64,000 nucleotides of DNA from Terrilactibacillus laevilacticus (GCF_006517395.1 NZ_VDCY01000002.1:310001-374000), one strand, 5' to 3'. Shown: positions 36,947 to 46,060, numbered from the stretch's first letter. Translations and numbers: made by a program. Notes: generated by a model not told the origin, from the letters alone.

Positions 36947-37711
36947 CTAGTTACTTATCTTTTCCCGTTCTCTCCATGGAAACATGATTTTTGCTAGATA
37001 ACTAAACAGTAAATCTGTCACTAGCCCAAGGATTCCAATCACAAGAATGCCTAATATGATGGTCTCTGTTGATAAATATCTTTGTGCCTGCATAATGCGA
37101 AAACCAAGTCCTGATGAGGCTGCGACGAGCTCGGCAACAACTAAATATGTCCACGCCCATCCCCAAATCGTCCGTAGTGTATCCCAAATACTTGGAAGAG
37201 CGGCTCTAAAAATAATGTCTTTGATAATTTCGAACTTGTTAAGGCCTAATGTTAACCCTACTTCAACAACAGATTTCTTCACCGTTTTACAATTATCAGC
37301 AATCATAATGACGGCTTGAAAGAACACACCTAAGAATATAATAAAAAACTTTTGCAAATCAGATGTTCCAAACCATAAGATTGAAAGTGGAATAAAGGCT
37401 ACAGCCGGCATATAACGGATAAAACCAACCAATGGTTCCCAAAAAGCATTCCAATACTTAGAGGTTCCCATTAAGACACCAATTGGAAGCGCAAAGATGG
37501 TTGAAAGAAGAAATCCCATTAAGATCCGGTAAAAACTCATCTCTATATCTAGAAATAGCGTTCCATCATCTAGTTGTTTTTTTGCTTCTAATAACACTTG
37601 CGTTGGTGTTGGTAAAAATAAAGCGTCGACAAGACCTGAATAGGTAACAATAGCCCAAGCCCCAAACACAAGCAAAATTCCGGAAGCAGAAATTAATCTT
37701 AGCTTACCCAT
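36947..37711 (-). CDS. ABC transporter permease (SsuC/TauC type), first system
   Basis: A 254-residue permease of about six helices with the cytoplasmic coupling loop EVGLTLGLNKFEIIKDIIF. The ATG at 37711 follows GGAGGGTG at 4-5 bp. It resembles the permease at 22667 throughout, including FLPTPTQ near the front. Both systems probably arose by duplication. Confidence 0.93.
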   Translation of the reverse strand: MGKLRLISASGILLVFGAWAIVTYSGLVDALFLPTPTQVLLEAKKQLDDGTLFLDIEMSFYRILMGFLLSTIFALPIGVLMGTSKYWNAFWEPLVGFIRYMPAVAFIPLSILWFGTSDLQKFFIIFLGVFFQAVIMIADNCKTVKKSVVEVGLTLGLNKFEIIKDIIFRAALPSIWDTLRTIWGWAWTYLVVAELVAASSGLGFRIMQAQRYLSTETIILGILVIGILGLVTDLLFSYLAKIMFPWREREKISN

Positions 37712-37828
37712 GACACCCTCCATCTGTTATTTAATAGGGTAATCCTTACCCTTAGCTTTGGTAACGGGTTCATTCAGATAGAGAAAAACTCATCTGATCT
37801 ACCGAAGTTTCAACGGACTGAAACCCCT

Positions 37829-38800
37829 TTACTTAATAGAAAGGATATTTTGCACGTTAACATCGTTTTTGAACTTTTCTTGAGAAGTAAGAATCTCTTT
37901 GATTTTCTCAATGTTTTTGGCTAATTCACCCGAATCCATTAATTGTTTTTGTTCATCGATACTGAAAAATTTAATACCATCTAAAATTGGCGGTAAATCT
38001 TCAACCGTGCTACCTGTTCCTTTAGCAACAATTTCATTACCTTTATCCGGATTTTCTTTCCAATAATCTAATGCTTCATCCCAAATTTTTTCTAATTTGT
38101 CTTGTACTTTAGGATTGTCTTTTAAGAAAGAGGTTTTGACAACAGTCATATCACTTATTAAACCTGGAGCATCAGATCCAGAATAGATGGAATGAATATC
38201 TTTATTTTTATTTTTTATTTCACTAATGTAAGGCTCATAGGTTACTGCTGCATCGACTTTATTTGAAGCAAGGGCAATTCCTGCATCTGCAGCCGAAGAT
38301 AATACGATTTTGAAATCTTTAGAAGTTAAGTTATTGTCTTTCAACGCTTGTTTAAAGAGTAAGTCAGATGTCGTTCCTTCTTCATAAGCAACTTTCTTTC
38401 CTTTTAGATCTGCAAATGATTTATACTTTCCTGTCGTGATCATCGCATCTGCTTTTGTTGATTCATCCAAAAATACAATAGATTTAATATCTAATCCATT
38501 CTGACCTGCCATTCTTAATGCTGTGTGAGATGCAATATTGGCTAATTGAATATCATCTGAAGCAAAGGCAGCATTTAAATCTGCATCTTGTTTAAAAGAT
38601 ACCAATTTAACATTGATTTTATATTTCTTAAAAAGTCCTTGATCTTCAGCAATATACCATGGTGCATAGCCTGTCCAAGGTAAGAGTCCCATTTTATACG
38701 TGGGCATATCCCCACCAGAACTATTTCCTTTAGAATTACATCCTGCCAGCATGGTCAGCACTATACTTAACATTACGATAATCCCCACTAATTTTTTCAT
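37829..38800 (-). CDS. ABC substrate-binding lipoprotein (NMT1/SsuA-like), first system
   Basis: A 323-residue lipoprotein with lipobox LAGC near residue 20, a short linker, and the NMT1-like fold (LLPWTGYAPWYIAEDQGLFK, LKGKKVAYEEGTTSD, AAVTYEPYI). The WTGYAPWYIAE signature is shared with the second system, so ligands may be related. The ATG at 38800 follows GGGGGAT. It lies directly after the HisD-like gene, suggesting the imported compound is its substrate or a precursor. Confidence 0.92.
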   Translation of the reverse strand: MKKLVGIIVMLSIVLTMLAGCNSKGNSSGGDMPTYKMGLLPWTGYAPWYIAEDQGLFKKYKINVKLVSFKQDADLNAAFASDDIQLANIASHTALRMAGQNGLDIKSIVFLDESTKADAMITTGKYKSFADLKGKKVAYEEGTTSDLLFKQALKDNNLTSKDFKIVLSSAADAGIALASNKVDAAVTYEPYISEIKNKNKDIHSIYSGSDAPGLISDMTVVKTSFLKDNPKVQDKLEKIWDEALDYWKENPDKGNEIVAKGTGSTVEDLPPILDGIKFFSIDEQKQLMDSGELAKNIEKIKEILTSQEKFKNDVNVQNILSIK

Positions 38801-38870
38801 TAATATATCCCCCATATTTTATATTTTTATTAGATTAACGGTCTGCATAATTGAAAAGCAGATTCATTAA

Positions 38871-40187
38871 TTAATTTCGTTCTCTTAACGCCTTAGCATG
38901 CGTTTCAAAGCCTTCAATATCCGCAAACTTTGCTGCATAATCTTTTATCGTATGAAAGCCGCTTTTTGTCACATAACCTATTGAACTACGTTTCAAGAAA
39001 TCATGAATAGACACAGCTGAAATCGTTTTAGCATATTGCCCAGTTGGCAAAGTATGGTTAGGTCCTACTACAAAATTGAATAATGACGTTGCCGAATAAT
39101 CTCCGAGTAAGATTTCGCCTGCATTTTTGATTTCATTTAATATTTCAAATGGCTTTTCAACCATCAGCTCGATGTGTTCAGGTGCATACTCATTAGCAAA
39201 ACGAATGGACTCTTCTAAATTATCAGTAATAATAATCCCACCATAATTTGTTAAGACAGTTTCTACAAATTGCCTTCTGATGTCACTTTCCAAAGATGCT
39301 ATTAAATGATAAACCTGTTCTTCGACCTGATCTGCTATATCTTTACAATGGGTAACCAATAAAGCGGCACTATCTGGACCATGTTCTGCTTCAATTAATA
39401 GATCTAAGGCTGCCTTCTTAGGATCTGCATGCTCATCTGCAAGAATAATCGATTCACTAGGACCCGCTGGAACACCTGAATCAATGTATTCCCTGAGAAA
39501 TAGCTTAGCTGCCGTAACAAACGAACTCCCCGGTCCAATAACCTTTGAACATTTCGGAATCGTTTCCGTTCCAAATGCAACAGCCGCAATGGATTGGGCT
39601 CCGCCTGCTTTATAGACTTCATGAATATTTAAAATATCAGCGGCATATAGAATAGCTGGGTCCACTTTCCCTTCTTTGTTTGGTGGCGTTATAACGATAA
39701 TTTTTTCAACTCCGGCGACAGTCGCAGGTGTTCCTAGCATAAGAAGAACGGATGGGAAACTACCTTTTCCACCAGGTACATAACATGCGACATCGGATAT
39801 TGGTGTCACTTTTTCACCAGCCATGACTCCCTTTTCCATTTCCATCATCCACATTGGTTCAGGTTTCTGGGCTTCATGAAATCGACGGATGTTATGAGTG
39901 GCATATTCAATAACCTTCTTCGTTTCTTCATCTAACAGTTGCTTAGCCTCTAGAAATTCTTCTTCACTAACAGCAATTTGGTCTTTTTGAAGTTTTACAC
40001 GATCAAATTTTTCAGTGAATTCTATTATGGCTTTATCGCCTTCATTTCTCACAGCTTCACAAACAGGTTCAATTAATTTTATTTGTTCCGATATATCAAA
40101 ACTAGCTCTATCAAGAATCTTAGTCTTCATTTCTTCTGATGTTAGATTCCAAATAAGTTTATTTATTTTTATTTTATTAAGTACCAT
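38871..40187 (-). CDS. HisD-like dehydrogenase with altered zinc site
   Basis: A 438-residue member of the histidinol dehydrogenase family. Catalytic Glu-His are kept (YAPEHIELM, residues 337-338), as are Glu425 and His430 (EGFETH). However, the zinc ligands matching E. coli Gln259 and Asp360 are Glu266 (IEAEHG) and Asn371 (SLFNF instead of a GDY-type segment). The gene lies with an ABC importer, an SDR and a zinc dehydrogenase, not with his genes. HisD paralogues also include sulfopropanediol dehydrogenase (HpsN). An alcohol-to-acid oxidation of an imported compound is likely; the substrate is unknown. Confidence 0.85.
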   Translation of the reverse strand: MVLNKIKINKLIWNLTSEEMKTKILDRASFDISEQIKLIEPVCEAVRNEGDKAIIEFTEKFDRVKLQKDQIAVSEEEFLEAKQLLDEETKKVIEYATHNIRRFHEAQKPEPMWMMEMEKGVMAGEKVTPISDVACYVPGGKGSFPSVLLMLGTPATVAGVEKIIVITPPNKEGKVDPAILYAADILNIHEVYKAGGAQSIAAVAFGTETIPKCSKVIGPGSSFVTAAKLFLREYIDSGVPAGPSESIILADEHADPKKAALDLLIEAEHGPDSAALLVTHCKDIADQVEEQVYHLIASLESDIRRQFVETVLTNYGGIIITDNLEESIRFANEYAPEHIELMVEKPFEILNEIKNAGEILLGDYSATSLFNFVVGPNHTLPTGQYAKTISAVSIHDFLKRSSIGYVTKSGFHTIKDYAAKFADIEGFETHAKALRERN

Positions 40188-40336
40188 TTTGTCGTTTCCC
40201 TTTCCATTCATCGGATATTTTCAAACTAGTCTTTGTTGCTTTATAACTCTGCCACTTTATTGTACCAAAATATCGACATTTTTTTTATAGTTTTCTTTGA
40301 ATAGACCATCTTTGTCTTATTTCTTTAAACAATCAT

Positions 40337-41323
40337 TTAAAATTCAAATAAAATTTTAACGTCATTTTTAATCGGGAGCATCAAACTTTCAAATATTTCA
40401 GGACCGTCTTCGACATGAATGATCTGAGTAATTAAAGGCTTAATATTGATGTGATTCTTATCGATAAGTTGGCAGGCTTGTTTGAGTTCATTAAATGTAT
40501 ACGCACTGCTGCCTATGATGTTTAATTCTTTATAAATAATAGGATTTACATCTATCGTTAGCTCGTCTTCATACAACGCAACAACTAACATGGTACCTTT
40601 CGCTTTTAATACTTGAAGGGCCGTATTGTAACAAACACCTACGCCTGATGTTTCAATCGCTTTATCGAAAGTTTCCTGCCCTTCTACTTGATTTAATGTT
40701 TGATCTGCTCCTAGTTGCGAACAGTATTTCAATCTGTCTTCTGATATATCAACAACAGTGACTGAATGGACTTGAAATACTTGTTTTAGTAGCAATAGGA
40801 TAAGCATGCCAATCGTTCCTGCTCCAAAAATAACAATATGATCATCTTGATGGATATCCGTTTGCTTTAAAACATGGAGTGCAACAGCCAATGGTTCGGA
40901 TAAAGCGAGTTCCTCTAACTGATGACTCTGCTTCACTTTGATTAATTTATTTATTGGAATGGTCAGATACTCTGCGAAACAACCTGGCACCGCTTCTCCA
41001 ATAAAACTAAGATTCTCACAACATTGAAAGTCGCCTTCTTTACAAGGTAAGCAAGTCATACAGTATACACGTGGATCACCGACAACAATATCTCCAACTG
41101 AAAATTCACTATTTGGCTCAATGTCAGCAATTTGACCAACAAATTCATGACCCATTGTTTCTGGTAAATGTTTTACAAACATCCCTTTTCGATAAATATG
41201 CAAATCAGATCCACAAATTCCTGCATACAAGACTTTAATCAAGGCTTCGTTCTTATGCAGAATCGGTTGCTCTATATACTCAACTTTTATATCGCGAATG
41301 CCATAATTACGTAATGCTTTCAT
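40337..41323 (-). CDS. Zinc-containing medium-chain dehydrogenase (threonine/polyol type)
   Basis: A 328-residue enzyme: catalytic zinc region AGICGSDLH and MGHEFVG, structural cysteines in CMTCLPCKEGDFQCCEN, and Rossmann loop GAGTIGMLI. It resembles sorbitol, threonine or galactitol dehydrogenases. The ATG at 41323 follows AGAGAGGTG. It is the first gene of the importer operon. Its leader of about 300 nt contains a HutP-type attenuator, and its promoter carries the same operator as hutP. Confidence 0.9.
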   Translation of the reverse strand: MKALRNYGIRDIKVEYIEQPILHKNEALIKVLYAGICGSDLHIYRKGMFVKHLPETMGHEFVGQIADIEPNSEFSVGDIVVGDPRVYCMTCLPCKEGDFQCCENLSFIGEAVPGCFAEYLTIPINKLIKVKQSHQLEELALSEPLAVALHVLKQTDIHQDDHIVIFGAGTIGMLILLLLKQVFQVHSVTVVDISEDRLKYCSQLGADQTLNQVEGQETFDKAIETSGVGVCYNTALQVLKAKGTMLVVALYEDELTIDVNPIIYKELNIIGSSAYTFNELKQACQLIDKNHINIKPLITQIIHVEDGPEIFESLMLPIKNDVKILFEF

Positions 41324-41440
41324 TCTCTTCACCTCTCTTCTATTTGAATTTATCTTTAATTCTTAACTCTGTGAACATAGGTTGAGCGAAAGATTATAGA
41401 TAACTGAACATGCTAAGCAAGGAGTAAAAATATAAAAATC

Positions 41441-41507
41441 AAAAAGGAGGCCATACCAAAAATGGTACAACCCCCTAAAATAAACTAATTTGATCACTAT
41501 GGGTCTT
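41441..41507 (-). promoter_or_regulatory. Second HutP-type attenuator, in the zinc dehydrogenase leader
   Basis: On the minus strand CCATAG, TTAG and TTTTAG triplets precede AGGGGGTTGTACC paired with GGTATGGCCTCC, then TTTTT. The whole block matches the hutP-hutH attenuator at 32566-32640 nearly base for base in the stem and is clearly homologous. Confidence 0.8.
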
Positions 41508-41626
41508 ATGTTATTTTGTTGTCTTTTCCCTTCATACTTCACTAGTCTTGCACTAATATACTAATTGAGATTGCTTTTTTATTGAACCTCTTATGACTAA
41601 ATTCACGAGATTTTCGATTTAATTTG

Positions 41627-41678
41627 ATAATATTTTATTTTCTAAATATTTTCAATAAAAATGTTAGGTTTTCTTACA
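41627..41678 (-). promoter_or_regulatory. Promoter of the zinc dehydrogenase operon with shared operator
   Basis: TTGAAA (41655-41650), 17 bp, TATTAT (41632-41627). Six bp upstream lies TGTAAGAAAACCTAACA (41678-41662), an inverted repeat matching the hutP upstream element. The spacing is identical in both promoters. Confidence 0.8.
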
Positions 41679-41701
41679 CATTTTTTTATCCTACATTAAA
41701 G

Positions 41702-41730
41702 AGTAGTAACCCCCCACTGTAGGTTCACTT
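41702..41730 (+). repeat. Degenerate R2 trace
   Basis: AGTAACCCCCCACTG followed by GGTTCACTT resembles the short R2 copies at 43917 and 46061 with several changes. It sits between the catalase terminator and the zinc dehydrogenase promoter. Confidence 0.45.
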
Positions 41731-41740
41731 AAGAGTGATT

Positions 41741-41779
41741 AAAAAACGTATTCTAAATTATATCTAGAATACGTTTTTT
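41741..41779 (-). terminator. katE terminator
   Basis: AAAAAACGTATTCTA and its exact complement form a 15-bp stem with a 9-nt loop, just after the catalase stop. T tracts occur on both strands. Confidence 0.9.
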
Positions 41780-41785
41780 GGAAAT

Positions 41786-43861
41786 TTACATTTGTCTTGT
41801 CCAGTGGCGATGTTCTTGAATAGCCTTCAAAAATTCTTCGTTAAATTCACTAATATTGCTATTACTCTTTGTTGTTATCACACCAGGTTGATTTATCGGT
41901 AATCCAATCGTTTCTAATAAGCCAACTGCTTCACCAACTGCTCCAATGGTCTTATAATGTTTAAAAGCTTCATGAATAAAGTCTTCAACTTCTTTTTGAG
42001 CAATCAATTTCTTTACTGACTTTGAAGAGCCAGCGATATAAATGGCGTCAAAAAGAACAGAATCACTTGTTAATAAAGTATAACTAACATCCAATTCTTG
42101 ACCATCTTCATTTCTCAAAACTCCTAGACGACTACTGACGATTTGGGGTATAATTCCTGCCGAATTTAAGGCATCAAGTACTTCCTTAAGTTCCAGACTA
42201 TTAAATCCATCTTCCACTAATATTGCGACCTTACTGGACTTTGCTGATTTTATTTTTGATTCTTGGCTTAATGCTGGAGAACTCATAGTTACAGTGGATA
42301 CATTAACCTTTTCAGGCATCTTTGCGCCAATACTTATAGCTAATTTTTGTGCCAACTCAAGGTCGACATGGCTGATTAAATTCACGACTTGTTGTTGAAC
42401 ACTCTTGCTTTTTACTTTTCCTACTTCAAATTGGAAAGCAGCGATAATGTGTTCCTTCTCTACGTCCGTCATGCTATTCCAAAACATTTTGGCTTGAGAA
42501 AAGTAATCGCTAAAACTATCGCTTCGCGCCCGAACTTTTCGTCCTTCTACTTTTTCTTGATAGTGAACATACCCGCCCTCTTCTGCAGTTGCCCCTTCTG
42601 GCGCATTATTTTGGAGTGAATTTTTGTGATATGAAATAGGACTCTTATTGATTGTCATCCTATGGTAGCCATCATTTTGATTATTATGAAATGGGCAAAC
42701 AGGTCGATTAATAGGTATTTCATGGAAGTTAGGGCCGCCTAGACGTATCAATTGTGTATCTGTGTATGAAAATAAGCGCCCTTGAAGTAATGGATCATTT
42801 GAAAAATCGATACCAGGAACAACATTTCCAGGATGAAAAGCCACTTGTTCAGTTTCTGCAAAATAATTATCTGGATTTCGATTGAGGGTCATTTTACCAA
42901 TAATTTTAACCGGAATAACTTCTTCTGGCCACAGCTTTGTTGGGTCCAATATATCAAAATCAAAACGAAATTCTTCCTCTTCTTCTATCATCTGAACACC
43001 AAGCTCAAACTCGACTGCTTGTCCCATTTCAATCGCTTCATATAGATCACGACGGTGAAAATCAGGGTCTTTACCTGCTATTTTTTGAGCTTCATCCCAT
43101 ACGAGAGATCTCACGCCTAATTTTGGTTTCCAATGAAATTTAACAAAACGTGATTTCCCCTCTTTATTCACAAAACGAAACGTATGTACTCCAAAACCTT
43201 CCATCATTCGATAACTTCTGGGAATAGCCCTATCAGACATGGCCCACATGACCATATGAGCGGATTCTGGATTATTGGCGACAAAATCCCAAAACGTATC
43301 ATGTGCCGTCTGAGCTTGTGGTATTTCATTATTTGGTTCAGGCTTAAATGAATGAACAAGGTCTGGAAACTTAATCGCATCTTGGATAAAGAATACTGGA
43401 ATATTATTACCAACTAAATCATAATTTCCTTCCTCAGTATAAAATTTCGTCGCAAATCCACGAACATCCCTCACAGTATCCCCAGATCCTCTGGAACCAG
43501 CAACTGTAGAAAAACGGACGAACACAGGTGTTTTCACGGTAGGATCTTGAAGAAATTTCGCTTTTGTAAATTCAACCATTGATTCATAGACTTGGAAATA
43601 TCCATGGACACCATATCCGCGAGCGTGTACGACGCGTTCTGGAATCCTTTCATGATCAAAATGCATAATTTTTTCTCTTAGATAAAAATCTTCTAATAAC
43701 GATGGACCTCGTTTTCCTGCCTTTAGCGAATTTTCATCATCAGATACTTTAAGACCTTGATTCGTCGTCATTTTTTGACCATTATTGTCTACGGTAAAAG
43801 AATCTAATTGTTTCTTCTTGCTTGTTTCTTCAACTGGTTTACTTTCTTGTTCTTTGCTCAT
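41786..43861 (-). CDS. katE: Large-subunit catalase with C-terminal DJ-1/PfpI-like domain
   Basis: A 691-residue monofunctional haem catalase; B. subtilis KatE has 686. The distal His is in RVVHARGYGVHGYF, the distal Asn in LVGNNIPVFF, and the haem Tyr in RLFSYTDTQLIRLGGPN. From about residue 530 a DJ-1/PfpI-like domain follows (KVAILVEDGFNSLELKEVLD), as in HPII-type enzymes. The ATG at 43861 has AAGGAGG upstream. It destroys hydrogen peroxide, usually in general stress. No clear sigma-B promoter was found. Confidence 0.95.
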   Translation of the reverse strand: MSKEQESKPVEETSKKKQLDSFTVDNNGQKMTTNQGLKVSDDENSLKAGKRGPSLLEDFYLREKIMHFDHERIPERVVHARGYGVHGYFQVYESMVEFTKAKFLQDPTVKTPVFVRFSTVAGSRGSGDTVRDVRGFATKFYTEEGNYDLVGNNIPVFFIQDAIKFPDLVHSFKPEPNNEIPQAQTAHDTFWDFVANNPESAHMVMWAMSDRAIPRSYRMMEGFGVHTFRFVNKEGKSRFVKFHWKPKLGVRSLVWDEAQKIAGKDPDFHRRDLYEAIEMGQAVEFELGVQMIEEEEEFRFDFDILDPTKLWPEEVIPVKIIGKMTLNRNPDNYFAETEQVAFHPGNVVPGIDFSNDPLLQGRLFSYTDTQLIRLGGPNFHEIPINRPVCPFHNNQNDGYHRMTINKSPISYHKNSLQNNAPEGATAEEGGYVHYQEKVEGRKVRARSDSFSDYFSQAKMFWNSMTDVEKEHIIAAFQFEVGKVKSKSVQQQVVNLISHVDLELAQKLAISIGAKMPEKVNVSTVTMSSPALSQESKIKSAKSSKVAILVEDGFNSLELKEVLDALNSAGIIPQIVSSRLGVLRNEDGQELDVSYTLLTSDSVLFDAIYIAGSSKSVKKLIAQKEVEDFIHEAFKHYKTIGAVGEAVGLLETIGLPINQPGVITTKSNSNISEFNEEFLKAIQEHRHWTRQM

Positions 43862-43916
43862 CTTGTTTCCTCCTTTTCGCCTTTGTTCCAAGCAATCGTA
43901 GAAATCCGTCATTAAA

Positions 43917-43965
43917 CCCGCCTTAACGGGCAGCAAGACTCCACTGATGGAAGTTTCACTTTATC
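43917..43965 (+). repeat. R2 short copy
   Basis: It begins CCCGCCTTAACGGGCAG and ends GGAAGTTTCACTTTATC, joining the two ends of the longer remnant at 35012 with the middle removed. It lies about 55 bp upstream of katE. Confidence 0.7.
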
Positions 43966-44007
43966 TTATATTTTCTCCCTTACCCTTCATCTTTTTATCT
44001 AAAACAT

Positions 44008-44037
44008 GAGACTCTACCTTATTTATAGTAGAGTCTC
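44008..44037 (-). terminator. Terminator of the aldo/keto reductase gene
   Basis: GAGACTCTAC and its complement form a 10-bp stem with a 10-nt loop, immediately after the stop codon. Confidence 0.85.
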
Positions 44038-44043
44038 TTTCGA

Positions 44044-45051
44044 TCAAACATTGACTTGTTCTTTGGTTGGAGGAGCCATAAAGGTTGGTCTTCCAATCGG
44101 TTCTTCAATATATTTATTTAAAATTTTATCAATATCTTCCATATCTTCTTCCGTAAGAATCCAATCATCAATTTGATTTGGAGTCTCAAGTTGATCCGGA
44201 TGACGCACACCTCTTAAAGCGATGCCCGTTACTGATTTATCAAGTACCCAGCGAACAGCCAAATCGATCACAGGACGATTAAAACGTTCTTTGGCAAATG
44301 TTTTTAATTCGTCAACTGTAGCTAAATATTGACTAAAATGAGGTTCTTGAAATTTAGGATCTTGCTCTTTTCTCATATCACCCTGATTAAACTTTCTACT
44401 CTTTGTCATTTTACCGGATAACAAACCGCGACAAATACTGCTATATAGAAAAGGTGTGATGTTATTTTGAATGCAATAAGGAATAATTTGTTTTTCTGCA
44501 TCTCGCTCAAACATGTTATATGGTGGTTCAGCTACATGAAGAGGGGCGACTTTTTTAAATTGCTCCATTTGCTCGACACTAAAATTACTGACGCCTATCG
44601 CTCTAATTTTACCGGCATCATATAACTCTTTCATTGCTTCAGCCGTTTCCTCAATCGGAACTAATGGATCAGGCCAGTGTACAATGTAAACATCAAGATA
44701 GTCGGTCCCTAGACGAGTTAGCGTGTCATTAATTTCAGATGTTATTCTTTCTTTTGAGCCATCTCGAAAGATCGGTCCTTTTTTCCAGTTTAGTCCTGGT
44801 TTTCCTGCGATTAATACTTTATCTCTGTTCCCCGTCTCTTTCAGCGCTTTTCCGATTAATTCTTCAGAATGTCCTTTTCCGTAGTCAGCCGCTGTATCGA
44901 TGAGATTAATGCCTTGACCGAGTGCTGCATGGATGGTCCTTATGGAATCATAATCATCAGAACCACCCCAGGAGGAACCACCGATCGGCCAACCTCCGAA
45001 ACCTATGCGAGAAGCTTTCATATCCGTGTCAGAAATATTAATGTATTCCAT
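44044..45051 (-). CDS. Aldo/keto reductase (IolS-like)
   Basis: A 335-residue NADPH-dependent reductase with the tetrad Asp and Tyr in LIDTAADYGKGHSEE, Lys in VLIAGKPG and His in VHWPDP. The pattern is that of AKR11-type proteins such as IolS/YhdN. It reduces aldehydes or ketones; the substrate is unknown. It is monocistronic with its own terminator. Confidence 0.9.
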   Translation of the reverse strand: MEYINISDTDMKASRIGFGGWPIGGSSWGGSDDYDSIRTIHAALGQGINLIDTAADYGKGHSEELIGKALKETGNRDKVLIAGKPGLNWKKGPIFRDGSKERITSEINDTLTRLGTDYLDVYIVHWPDPLVPIEETAEAMKELYDAGKIRAIGVSNFSVEQMEQFKKVAPLHVAEPPYNMFERDAEKQIIPYCIQNNITPFLYSSICRGLLSGKMTKSRKFNQGDMRKEQDPKFQEPHFSQYLATVDELKTFAKERFNRPVIDLAVRWVLDKSVTGIALRGVRHPDQLETPNQIDDWILTEEDMEDIDKILNKYIEEPIGRPTFMAPPTKEQVNV

Positions 45052-45380
45052 TCATTTACACTCCTATCTTTTTATATTTCTGATTTACGAGGTCTACGGT
45101 ATTCTATTGTCTTTAATACACTACCACGTGTGTTGTTGAATGAAACACATATTGGTATTTGTATCCTTTTAAAAAAGAGTGAAAGTTAACTTTACTGAAG
45201 AAGAGATGGAGGATGGAAGGCACGTTGGTTAATCTCTAGGTTAGATGATGGACCCATTTGACGAAATAAGTTATAAAAAGAACCCTTATGCCGGATTCCA
45301 AAACAGAATCCAAACAAAGGATTTTTTCTCACTTATCTTCAGCGTTTGTTATCTTTATATTTAAAATTGGTATCGAGGTA
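45052..45380. other. Intergenic region without recognised features
   Basis: About 330 bp between the aldo/keto reductase start and the end of the DUF697-like gene. I see no conserved ORF, no R1 or R2 copy and no strong hairpin. Confidence 0.5.
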
Positions 45381-45860
45381 TTAAACTGCACGATCCTTTT
45401 CTTCAATCATCCGTCTACATATTTCATAACATTCATCAATATGAGCATTCCCAAGGTATTTCATAGCTGCAAAGCTGATACTTGCTGAAATAGCTTGTCC
45501 AGCTATGGGTACATATTTCGTCACCTGTTTAACCGCGACACGCTTCCCAATTTTCTTTAATAACATGCTAACGGTTTTCTTTGTAATTAACTTGCCTGCT
45601 AACTGACTTCCTGCAGAAGTGATGATCACCATGATTTGCGCCTTAACCGATGCATCTAATTTACCTATTTGTTCAGGAGATAAGCCAAATTTACGATTAA
45701 TTTTATTCAATAAATTCATCATAAGCGCCATATCCGCTCCAACATCCACAGCAGGCAAGGGCACCACAGCCGCAACAGCTGAAATAGACGCACGTTTATT
45801 AACTATTTTTGTACACTCATTTTTTATTTCTTCTAGTTCCTTGATCGTTCGTGGTAACAT
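45381..45860 (-). CDS. DUF697-like protein
   Basis: A 159-residue protein with a central amphipathic or hydrophobic stretch: AAVVPLPAVDVGADMALMMNL followed by LLNKINRKFGLS, then a Lys-rich and a second hydrophobic part (YVPIAGQAISASISFAAMKYL). This PxPxxDxxAD pattern recalls the DUF697 domain found beside GTPases. No GTPase is fused or adjacent. The function is unknown. Confidence 0.6.
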   Translation of the reverse strand: MLPRTIKELEEIKNECTKIVNKRASISAVAAVVPLPAVDVGADMALMMNLLNKINRKFGLSPEQIGKLDASVKAQIMVIITSAGSQLAGKLITKKTVSMLLKKIGKRVAVKQVTKYVPIAGQAISASISFAAMKYLGNAHIDECYEICRRMIEEKDRAV

Positions 45861-46060
45861 AACCTTCCACCTTTTGAAGTTGAAGTTTATCCTTCTTTAA
45901 CTATCCTTTCGTTTATATTCCTTATCCTTTATTTTTTAAACCCTATTTATTCTTGTCTTGTCTAATTTCTATTGAGATCTTTTTCAACTCGTAACTTTCA
46001 TTTTCAATAAAAAAAAACATATCCAAAATGTTTCTTAGATATGTTTTCACCTCTATTTAT

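Noticed and set aside
20718-40187. HisC-like and HisD-like genes as part of histidine biosynthesis
   Set aside because: No other his genes occur, both sit in importer operons next to hut, and the HisD-like protein has altered zinc ligands.
38871-41323. Firm call of a dihydroxypropanesulfonate pathway (HpsN with SDR and zinc dehydrogenase)
   Set aside because: The gene set is suggestive, but no sulfolactate sulfo-lyase is present and the HutP-type control points to histidine. Kept only as an alternative.
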